This document shows positions 1 to 6,588 of a DNA stretch of 7,904 nucleotides, in pieces (position 1 is the first letter of the stretch; each line of letters starts with the position of its first letter). The notes below the pieces were generated by a model that saw nothing but the letters and a program-made list of their open reading frames with translations, had not been told where the DNA came from and searched no databases. Source of the stretch: an uncultured Prevotellaceae bacterium (GTDB taxonomy: Bacteria > Bacteroidota > Bacteroidia > Bacteroidales > Bacteroidaceae); assembly GCA_958404085.1 (NCBI GenBank), contig CATXZX010000064.1, forward strand, positions 1 to 7,904, given 5' to 3'. The position numbers and the translations under genes were made by a program.

Positions 1-1220
1 ACCAGTTCGCCATCTTATACCGCACGAACTCCCAAAGCCGCGTATTCGAGGAAACCATGCGGAAACGCCTCATTCCCTATCGCGTATACGGAGGCTTGTC
101 GTTCTACCAGCGCAAAGAAATAAAAGACGTACTCGCCTATTTCCGTCTGGCTATCAACCCGTATGACGAAGAGGCCCTACGCCGCGTCATCAACTATCCC
201 ACACGCGGTATCGGCGACACTACCCTGAAAAAAATAACATCAGCCGCTTCCGCGCATAATGCCAGTCCATGGGATGTGCTGAGCGACCCCAGCAAATTCA
301 ATGCCGGCATATCCGGGGCGACAGGCAAGAAGTTGTCTACCTTCCGCACACTGATTGAAAGTTTCCACACGCAGATCGAAAACGAAGATGCGTATACATT
401 GGGCATACGCATCATACGCGAAAGCGGAATCCTGCACGACATCAGCCAAGATCTATCGCCCGAAAGCCAAAGCCGGAAAGAAAACATCGAGGAACTGGCC
501 AATGCCATAAATACCCTCGTGGAAGAACGCAAGGAAGAAACAGGCGTCGACTTTGTCAGCCTGGTTGACTACATGTCGCAAGTCTCGCTGCTGAGCGACA
601 TGGATACCGACGAATCCGACGACGACAAGGTAACACTAATGACTATCCATGCATCCAAGGGACTGGAATTCAAAGCCGTTTTTGTGGTAGGTGTAGAGGA
701 AAATATTTTTCCGAACGCCAATGCAGTCATGTCGCAACGACAGTTGGAGGAAGAAAGGCGTCTGTTCTACGTCGCCATTACCCGAGCCCGCGAATACTGT
801 TTCCTTTCCTATTCGAAAAGCCGCTTCCGCTATGGGAAGATGGAGTTCTGCTCGCCCAGCCCCTTCTTACAAGAAGCACTGCGGTCCTCCCGGGTCTGCC
901 AGGCCGGACAAGAAGAAGCCCTGCTTCCACGCACACCGCTGCGACGAAAGGAAACCGTGACTTCAGAAAACATGCTACCACCAAAACCTGCTTTCACCCG
1001 TCTCACAGACATCGCTCCAAAAACAGAAACTCCGCATACAGGTTCGGCAGAAATCACAGCCATCACAGCGGGATGCCGCATCGAACACGAACGTTTCGGA
1101 CTTGGAAAAGTAACGGCCATAGAAGGCTCCGGAGACAACCGGAAAGCTACCGTTGAATTTATAAACGCAGGACGCAAACAGTTGCTCCTGAAATTTGCGC
1201 GCTTCAAAATTGTCGAATAA
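1..1220 (+). CDS. uvrD: ATP-dependent DNA helicase, UvrD/PcrA family (5'-truncated by window edge)
   Basis: The last 405 residues of a superfamily 1A 3'-5' DNA helicase; the reading frame is open from base 3, so the gene starts before the window and the ATG at 57 is internal. Visible in order: the motif IV region (ILYRTNSQSR, about 12-41), the GLSFYQRKEIKD segment (about 90-125), motif V with TIHASKGLEF (about 642-671) and motif VI with RRLFYVAITRAR (756-791), whose arginine contacts the ATP gamma-phosphate in this family. A poorly conserved linker (about 840-1060) follows, then a small C-terminal domain (about 1062-1217, GCRIEHERFGLGKVTAIEG) that resembles the tudor-like module which in PcrA/UvrD binds RNA polymerase. 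Walker A and B lie outside the window. Family role: unwinding DNA in nucleotide excision repair and clearing stalled replication or transcription complexes. Family assignment is firm; whether it is best called uvrD or pcrA cannot be decided, and Bacteroidetes annotations use both. Confidence 0.95.
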   Translation, partial: QFAILYRTNSQSRVFEETMRKRLIPYRVYGGLSFYQRKEIKDVLAYFRLAINPYDEEALRRVINYPTRGIGDTTLKKITSAASAHNASPWDVLSDPSKFNAGISGATGKKLSTFRTLIESFHTQIENEDAYTLGIRIIRESGILHDISQDLSPESQSRKENIEELANAINTLVEERKEETGVDFVSLVDYMSQVSLLSDMDTDESDDDKVTLMTIHASKGLEFKAVFVVGVEENIFPNANAVMSQRQLEEERRLFYVAITRAREYCFLSYSKSRFRYGKMEFCSPSPFLQEALRSSRVCQAGQEEALLPRTPLRRKETVTSENMLPPKPAFTRLTDIAPKTETPHTGSAEITAITAGCRIEHERFGLGKVTAIEGSGDNRKATVEFINAGRKQLLLKFARFKIVE

Positions 1221-1250
1221 AAGACTCTACGCCCTAAAACAGCCCTTCTC

Positions 1251-1283
1251 CGACATTCAGAGCGTCTCACCGGCATAATGTCG
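1251..1283. repeat. 7-bp perfect inverted repeat, possible hairpin downstream of the helicase gene
   Basis: CGACATT (1251-1257) is the exact reverse complement of AATGTCG (1277-1283), separated by 19 nt. A further AATGTC lies at 1297-1302. The right arm is followed by AAAATCC rather than a T-tract, so it is not a standard intrinsic terminator. It could be a 3'-UTR stem-loop or a protein site, or chance in a 190-bp gap. Confidence 0.3.
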
Positions 1284-1308
1284 AAAATCCATGCGGAATG
1301 TCTATTTG

Positions 1309-1330
1309 GGCCTAAAAAGGCCTTAATTTT
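1309..1330 (+). terminator. Possible weak intrinsic terminator after the helicase gene
   Basis: GGCCT (1309-1313) pairs with AGGCC (1318-1322) around an AAAA loop and is followed by TTAATTTT (1323-1330). The stem is only 5 bp, extendable by one G-T pair, so this is a weak candidate. It lies about 90 nt after the helicase stop and upstream of the gyrA promoter, where a terminator would be expected. Confidence 0.45.
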
Positions 1331-1349
1331 CAAATTACGTCCTAAGATG

Positions 1350-1381
1350 CTTGATTGTTGAATAAAAAAGTAGTACCTTTG
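1350..1381 (+). promoter_or_regulatory. Bacteroidetes-type promoter for gyrA
   Basis: TACCTTTG at 1374-1381 matches the Bacteroidetes -7 consensus TAnnTTTG at every fixed position. CTTG at 1350-1353 fits the -33 element (TTTG consensus) with one mismatch and a 20-nt spacer, inside the usual 19-21. Transcription would start a few bases downstream, leaving a leader of roughly 20 nt before the gyrA ATG. The leader is A/T-rich with no Shine-Dalgarno sequence, as is common in this phylum. It probably drives both gyrA and the TPR gene behind it. Confidence 0.75.
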
Positions 1382-1410
1382 ACGTGTTTTAGATACAAGT
1401 TCATATAATA

Positions 1411-3933
1411 ATGATTGACCAAGACAGAATAATAAAAATCAACATTGAGGAAGAGATGAAAAAGTCGTACATAGACTATTCTATGTCCGTTATTGTAGCA
1501 CGCGCTCTTCCCGATGTCCGTGATGGTTTCAAACCTGTTCATCGCCGTATATTATATGGTATGATGGGACTCAACAATACCCACGACAAGCCATTCAAGA
1601 AATCGGCCAGAATTGTCGGTGAAGTATTAGGTAAATACCACCCGCACGGAGACGGTTCTGTATATGGAGCCCTTGTCCGTATGGCACAAGAATGGTCTAT
1701 GCGCTATTGTCTGGTAGACGGACAGGGAAACTTCGGTTCCGTCGACGGAGACTCGGCTGCCGCCATGCGTTATACCGAGGCACGTCTGGAAGCACTGGGC
1801 GAAGCCATGATGCAGGATTTAGATAAAGAAACGGTTGACATGACCCGTAACTTCGACGATACGCTGAACGAACCGACAGTCATGCCGACACGCATTCCCA
1901 ACTTATTGGTGAACGGGGCAAGCGGTATCGCCGTAGGTATGGCTACAAATATTCCGCCCCACAACCTGGGAGAAATCATTGATGCCAGCATCGCTTACAT
2001 CGATAACGAAGAAATAGACATCGACGGCCTGATGAAATATGTCAAAGCCCCGGACTTCCCTACGGGCGGGTTTATCTACGGTATGCAGGGAGTAAAGGAT
2101 GCTTACGAAACCGGCCGCGGCCGCATCATCATGCGAGCAAGAGCCGAAATCGAACCGGGAGCCCAACACGATAAAATCATCATTACGGAAATACCGTACG
2201 GCGTCAACAAGGCTGAACTCATTAAAAGCATCGCCGAACTTGTCAACGAACGAAAAATAGACGGTATCAGTAACATAAACGACGAGTCGGACCGCGAAGG
2301 CATGCGTATCGTTGTAGACGTAAAAAGAGATGCCAATGCCAATGTCGTGCTGAACAAACTGTTCAAGATGACAGCCCTCCAGACGAACTTCAGCGTAAAC
2401 TGTATCGCTTTGGTACACAATCGTCCCAAACTGCTTACACTCAAGGAATGCATCAAATACTTCATCGAACACCGTCATGACGTAGTAATCCGCCGGACAA
2501 GATTCGAACTGAGCAAGGCAGAAGAGCGTGCGCACATTTTGGAAGGTCTCATCATTGCAAGCGACAACATTGACGAAGTGGTACACATCATCCGCTCCGC
2601 CAAAACGCCCCAGGAAGCAATCGAAGGACTTATCAACCGCTTCGAATTGGACGAAATACAAGCCCGTGCCATCGTAGAGATGCGTCTGCGCCAATTGACC
2701 GGACTTATGCAGGACCAATTGCACGCTGAGTTCGACGAAATCCAACGAAAGATTGCTTATTACAAACAAATCCTGAGCGATGACGAATTGTGTAAAAAAG
2801 TCATCAAGGACGAACTTCTTGAAGTTAAAGAAAAATGGGGAGATCCACGCAGAAGCGAGATTGTATTGTCCAGTGAAGAGTTCAACCCCGAAGATTTTTA
2901 CTCCGATGACGATGTCGTAATCACAATCAGCCACCTCGGATACATCAAACGTACTCCGTTGGCAGAGTTTAGGGCTCAAGCCCGCGGCGGTGTCGGCAGC
3001 AAAGGTGGAAGCACCCGTGACGAGGATTTTATAGAATCCATCTATCCGGCAACTATGCACAATACGATGCTCTTCTTCACACAAAAGGGACGTTGTTATT
3101 GGCTAAAAGTATATGACATTCCGGAAGGGACAAAAAGTTCCAAAGGCCGTGCCATCCAGAATATGCTGAATATCGATTCGGACGATGCGGTCAACGCATG
3201 CCTCCACATCCGCAAACTAAATATTCCGGAATTTTGCAATACGCATTATGTTGTATTCTGCACGAAGAACGGTATTATCAAGAAAACATGCCTGAGCGAA
3301 TACTCCCGTCCGCGGGCAAATGGCGTTAATGCCATTACCATACGCGAAAACGACCGCGTAATAAATGTTTGTCTGACTAACGGAGAGGACGAAATCATCA
3401 TAGCCAACAAAAATGGACGGGCTATTCGTTTCCACGAAAACGCAGTCCGCACAATGGGACGTACGGCAACAGGCGTACGAGGCCTGCAGTTGGACGAAGA
3501 CGGACAGGACGAAGTTGTAGGTATGGTATGCGTAGACAAACCTGAAACCGAAACAGTCATGGTGGTCAGCGAACAAGGATTCGGAAAACGAAGCGACATT
3601 GCAGATTACCGTATCACAAACCGCGGCGGAAAAGGAGTAAAAACTTTATCCATTACAGAAAAAACGGGAAAACTGGTCGCTATAAAAATTGTAACGGACG
3701 AAAACGACCTGATGATCATAAACAAAAGCGGAATTGCCATTAGACTGCGCGTTCAAGATGTGCGCGTCATGGGACGTGCGACTCAAGGTGTTAAATTAAT
3801 AAATCTCGGAAAACGAAACGACTCCATCAGTAGTGTTTGTAAAGTAACTACAGAAACAGAAGATGAAAATGCAGACACCGAAATACGACCAACAGAAACA
3901 ACCAACCAAGAGAGCAATAACGAAGAAAAATAA
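1411..3933 (+). CDS. gyrA: DNA gyrase subunit A
   Basis: Complete, 840 residues, normal for a Bacteroidetes GyrA. With GyrB it forms the A2B2 gyrase that introduces negative supercoils using ATP; GyrA cuts and rejoins DNA. The N-terminal breakage-reunion domain starts SYIDYSMSVIVARALPDVRDG; the catalytic tyrosine is Tyr121 in AMRYTEARL (E. coli Tyr122), preceded by Arg120. The tower and coiled-coil regions follow to about residue 490, then the DNA-wrapping beta-pinwheel from about 500, with blade motifs such as VMGRATQGVKLINL near the end. The GyrA box is a variant, QARGGVGSKG (residues 523-532), rather than QRRGGKG; this and the overall sequence favour GyrA over ParC. An acidic, Thr/Glu/Asn-rich tail closes the protein. 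Residues 82 and 86, equivalent to E. coli Ser83 and Asp87, are both glycine. The ATG at 1411 begins MIDQDRIIKINIEEEM, the expected N-terminus, just after a good promoter. Confidence 0.97.
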   Translation: MIDQDRIIKINIEEEMKKSYIDYSMSVIVARALPDVRDGFKPVHRRILYGMMGLNNTHDKPFKKSARIVGEVLGKYHPHGDGSVYGALVRMAQEWSMRYCLVDGQGNFGSVDGDSAAAMRYTEARLEALGEAMMQDLDKETVDMTRNFDDTLNEPTVMPTRIPNLLVNGASGIAVGMATNIPPHNLGEIIDASIAYIDNEEIDIDGLMKYVKAPDFPTGGFIYGMQGVKDAYETGRGRIIMRARAEIEPGAQHDKIIITEIPYGVNKAELIKSIAELVNERKIDGISNINDESDREGMRIVVDVKRDANANVVLNKLFKMTALQTNFSVNCIALVHNRPKLLTLKECIKYFIEHRHDVVIRRTRFELSKAEERAHILEGLIIASDNIDEVVHIIRSAKTPQEAIEGLINRFELDEIQARAIVEMRLRQLTGLMQDQLHAEFDEIQRKIAYYKQILSDDELCKKVIKDELLEVKEKWGDPRRSEIVLSSEEFNPEDFYSDDDVVITISHLGYIKRTPLAEFRAQARGGVGSKGGSTRDEDFIESIYPATMHNTMLFFTQKGRCYWLKVYDIPEGTKSSKGRAIQNMLNIDSDDAVNACLHIRKLNIPEFCNTHYVVFCTKNGIIKKTCLSEYSRPRANGVNAITIRENDRVINVCLTNGEDEIIIANKNGRAIRFHENAVRTMGRTATGVRGLQLDEDGQDEVVGMVCVDKPETETVMVVSEQGFGKRSDIADYRITNRGGKGVKTLSITEKTGKLVAIKIVTDENDLMIINKSGIAIRLRVQDVRVMGRATQGVKLINLGKRNDSISSVCKVTTETEDENADTEIRPTETTNQESNNEEK

Positions 3934-3951
3934 TACCTAAAACTTACGGAT

Positions 3952-5166
3952 ATGAAAAAAGTAATTTTTGTAATGAGTAGTGCCATGTTACTGGCAACGT
4001 CCAGTTTCGGACAAAACGGCCTTCTTATCACGGCTGATACACGTATGAACGAAAATAAGCTCGATGAAGCCGCACAACTTGTCGAAACCGCTCTGACAAG
4101 CGGCAAGACCAAAAACATGGCGTGGGCATATAACTTGGCCGGAAACATCCAAGCAAGAATCATAAACGATGAAATCACCAAAGCGACACAAAACCAGCCC
4201 CTTGACACTACTTTGTTTTTAAAATCACTGGATAAAGCCATCGAATATTTCACCAAAAGCCACGACATCGACGTTGCTCCGGATGAAAAGGGCAAAGTAA
4301 AATCCAAATACTATAAGAACAATTTCAAAATGATGGCACAGATGCTTCCTTATTATCAATACGCTGGTGTATTCCAGAATGCAAATAAGGATACACAAGG
4401 CGCATTCAATTCATTTTCAAAATACCTGAATCTGCCCAAAGCATCGGTCTTCACAAAGAACCAGACAGACTCTATTTATAAAGCACATGCGACCGAATAC
4501 CATAGAGGAGCTTATTATGCTTCCATGCTTGCCTACCAAATGAAGAATTGGAACGATGTATTGGCACACATAGACTTTGCCCTCGAAGATGAGGCCAACA
4601 TGAACGACTGCTATCTGATGAAACTTTCCTCTCTCTTGAGCGTTAAAGACACGGCTAAATGGGTTGAAAGCTCAAAAGAGGCTATCAAACGTGTTCCTAA
4701 TAACATTTCATTCGCTCAGAACCTGCTTGTCTACTATGACATGAAGAAATTACAGAACGAAGCCAAAGCCACTGCTGATGAAATCGTGGCCTCTGCCCCC
4801 AACAATCCCATGGCATGGTACGTACGCGGATGTATTTTACTCGAAGCGAAAAATTACAACGACGCCCGCGAGGCTTTCGGAAAAGCAATCGGCCTGGACG
4901 ACAAATTTATTGAAGCCAATATGAATATGGGAGTCAGCTATATCAACGAGGTTGTAAGCCAGAAAGATAATTTCAAACTCACGGAAAAAGCAGACCGTGA
5001 AAAGGTTTTGAACTACTACAAGCAAGCGCTTCCCTACTTCGAGAAAGTTCGTGAATTAGCTCCTGACAAACCGCAGTTGTGGGCTAACAACCTGAAAACC
5101 GTCTATTACAATTTGGAAAATAAAGAAAAAGAAAAAGAAATGGACGCTATTCTGGGTATAAAATAA
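3952..5166 (+). CDS. Exported tetratricopeptide-repeat protein, first of a tandem pair
   Basis: A 404-residue protein of unknown specific function. It opens with a type I-like signal peptide: KK, a hydrophobic stretch (about 4-16), then a probable cleavage site after SFG (residue 20), so it is likely periplasmic or envelope-associated. The rest is helical with TPR character: an N-terminal 'NENKLDEAAQLVETAL' unit, the clearest repeat at about 284-330 (AWYVRGCILLEAKNYNDAR then AFGKAIGLDD), and a C-terminal YYKQALPYFEKVRELAPD unit (355-372). TPR domains act as protein-binding scaffolds; no enzymatic motif is seen. The start lies 18 nt after the gyrA stop with no promoter between, so it is probably co-transcribed with gyrA and ended by the hairpin at 5184-5225. 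Its closest visible relative is the next gene. Lysine-rich with a short charged C-terminus (KEKEKEMDAILGIK). Confidence 0.88.
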   Translation: MKKVIFVMSSAMLLATSSFGQNGLLITADTRMNENKLDEAAQLVETALTSGKTKNMAWAYNLAGNIQARIINDEITKATQNQPLDTTLFLKSLDKAIEYFTKSHDIDVAPDEKGKVKSKYYKNNFKMMAQMLPYYQYAGVFQNANKDTQGAFNSFSKYLNLPKASVFTKNQTDSIYKAHATEYHRGAYYASMLAYQMKNWNDVLAHIDFALEDEANMNDCYLMKLSSLLSVKDTAKWVESSKEAIKRVPNNISFAQNLLVYYDMKKLQNEAKATADEIVASAPNNPMAWYVRGCILLEAKNYNDAREAFGKAIGLDDKFIEANMNMGVSYINEVVSQKDNFKLTEKADREKVLNYYKQALPYFEKVRELAPDKPQLWANNLKTVYYNLENKEKEKEMDAILGIK

Positions 5167-5183
5167 AGTTCATTTAATAATAA

Positions 5184-5225
5184 AAACTAAGGTCCGCACG
5201 AATTTTTTCGTGTGGATTTTAGTTT
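5184..5225 (+). terminator. Strong intrinsic terminator ending the gyrA-TPR unit
   Basis: TCCGCACGAA (5193-5202) pairs with TTCGTGTGGA (5207-5216) around a TTTT loop, with one G-T pair. The stem continues outward through two G-T pairs and AAACTAA (5184-5190) against TTAGTTT (5219-5225), giving about 19 paired positions. The core GC-rich hairpin is followed directly by TTTTAGTTT. It begins 17 nt after the TPR stop codon. Confidence 0.85.
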
Positions 5226-5246
5226 ATCCAAAAATGACTAACTTTG
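5217..5246 (+). promoter_or_regulatory. Probable Bacteroidetes-type promoter for the second TPR gene
   Basis: TAACTTTG at 5239-5246 matches the -7 consensus TAnnTTTG at all fixed positions and ends 20 nt before the ATG at 5267. The -33 element is poor: the best candidate is TTTT at 5217-5220 with an 18-nt spacer, which overlaps the T-rich arm of the preceding terminator. The leader would be only about 10-15 nt. The position supports 5267 as the true start of the downstream gene. Confidence 0.55.
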
Positions 5247-5266
5247 CAGCAAAATTCAGAATAAGT

Positions 5267-6502
5267 ATGAGACTCAAAAGTATTATGCTAATCCATATAC
5301 TGCTCTTGCTTGTCACCAGCAGCATGAATGCCCAAAAAGCATACAAACCCATCCGAGAAAGTATTAAAAACCGAAACAACTTGGACCAAGCACTTAAAAC
5401 AATCGCCGAATGCGGAAAAGATGAGAAGTTCGCCAAGGATCCGGAACTTTATTATTTAGGAGTCTCTGTATACCAAAAGATGAGTGACGTAGAAAATGAA
5501 AAAATCTACTTGAAACAAGCCTACGATACAGCTCGTTTTTTTTCAAGTATTTATGGTATGTTCGATTTTGCGCTCCGTTGTGATTCCATTGAACAACTTC
5601 CCGATTCAAAAGGTAAAATCCGTATCAAATACCGGAATAAAAATGCGACATTGCTAAAGCGTAATTACAAAAACTTGAGAATGGCATCTAAATTTTATTT
5701 ACTCAAAAAAGATTACGTCAAGGCTTTTCCGTTTATTTCCATGTATTTGAAATCTGCAAAGTCCGCCGTTCTTGCCTCAGAACACTATGAAGAAAACGAC
5801 CAAACTCGTTCAAGACTTGCTTATTGGGCCGTTCTATGCCTACACCAGACAGGGAAATATGCTTCCATCTTCAATTACTGCGATTTAGCCTTACAAGATA
5901 CCGTATACCGGTGTTCCATTTTAGAAACCATGGTCCAGTCATACGGAGAAGTCAAAGATACGACACAAATGTTGTCTACACTCAGACAAGGAATCCGCGA
6001 ATATCCCAATCACACCTACTTCTTCACCAAGCTGTTCGACTACTATAATACACGAGAACTATATAAACAGGCTCTTTCACTGGCTGATACGATGCTGGTT
6101 GTCGACAAATCGAATATTCTTTTCCGTTATGCAAAATCGGTTGTACTGTTAAACATGAAAATGTACGATAAATGCATTAAGGAGTCCCTGAACATCTTAA
6201 ATCAAGACTCAACTTTTTCCGATGCATACTACAACATCGGCATATCCTATTGCGACAAAGCACAGCTGATAGAGAAACAAATCGACAGTAAAACCTCTTT
6301 GTCAACATTGCGCCAACAGAAATTATCCATACAAGACTACTATCAGAAGGCACTCCCATTCATGGAAAAATTCAGGGCAATGAAACCTGACGATCACGGT
6401 AAATGGGGAATTGCCTTATACCGCATTTATCTCAACCTGAATATGGGTAAAAAACTCGATGAAATCGACAAATACTTGAAAGAGAAGAATAAAAAATCAT
6501 AA
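5267..6502 (+). CDS. Exported tetratricopeptide-repeat protein, second of a tandem pair
   Basis: A 411-residue protein of unknown specific function. The frame is open upstream to a GTG at 5210, but the ATG at 5267 is preferred: it directly gives a signal peptide (RLK, hydrophobic ILLLLV core, probable cleavage after MNA at residue 22), while upstream starts would lie inside the terminator or promoter element. It is likely periplasmic or envelope-associated. TPR-like helical units include YAKSVVLLNMKMYDKCIKES (about 288-307) and YYQKALPFMEKFRAMKPDD (358-376), with DAYYNIGISY between. These align in order and near-identical spacing with units of the preceding TPR protein, as do KGKIRIKY (against KGKVKSKY) and YCDLALQD (against HIDFALED), so the two look paralogous. 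Base composition is slightly more A/T-rich than gyrA. It probably has its own promoter. No catalytic motif is seen. Confidence 0.85.
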   Translation: MRLKSIMLIHILLLLVTSSMNAQKAYKPIRESIKNRNNLDQALKTIAECGKDEKFAKDPELYYLGVSVYQKMSDVENEKIYLKQAYDTARFFSSIYGMFDFALRCDSIEQLPDSKGKIRIKYRNKNATLLKRNYKNLRMASKFYLLKKDYVKAFPFISMYLKSAKSAVLASEHYEENDQTRSRLAYWAVLCLHQTGKYASIFNYCDLALQDTVYRCSILETMVQSYGEVKDTTQMLSTLRQGIREYPNHTYFFTKLFDYYNTRELYKQALSLADTMLVVDKSNILFRYAKSVVLLNMKMYDKCIKESLNILNQDSTFSDAYYNIGISYCDKAQLIEKQIDSKTSLSTLRQQKLSIQDYYQKALPFMEKFRAMKPDDHGKWGIALYRIYLNLNMGKKLDEIDKYLKEKNKKS

Positions 6503-6588
6503 CAGATTACGCAGATTCACTTCTAAGCCCTATTCATTTATTCTACACAGTCATCACTATTTTATCAGAATACAAAAACAATCGCATT

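Noticed and set aside
57..59. ATG that could be read as the start of the helicase gene
   Set aside because: The frame continues upstream to base 3 with helicase motif IV residues (ILYRTNSQSR), so the ATG is internal and the gene is cut by the window edge.
1903..3084. A 393-codon open frame on the minus strand inside gyrA
   Set aside because: It is fully antisense to well-conserved gyrA codons, has no recognisable motif, and its F/V/D-rich composition is what the complement of gyrA codon usage produces.
3783..4307. A 174-codon minus-strand open frame spanning the gyrA end and the TPR start
   Set aside because: It is antisense to two supported genes, with a Ser/Phe-rich low-information product typical of a shadow frame.
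6503..6517. Short direct repeat CAGATT-acg-CAGATT after the second TPR gene
   Set aside because: Six-base units with only two copies are too short to mean anything, and no hairpin or promoter coincides with them.
6503..6588. Possible promoter upstream of the YeiH-family gene
   Set aside because: The best A/T-rich candidates (such as TATTTTAT) miss fixed positions of TAnnTTTG and have no convincing upstream element, so no site is annotated.
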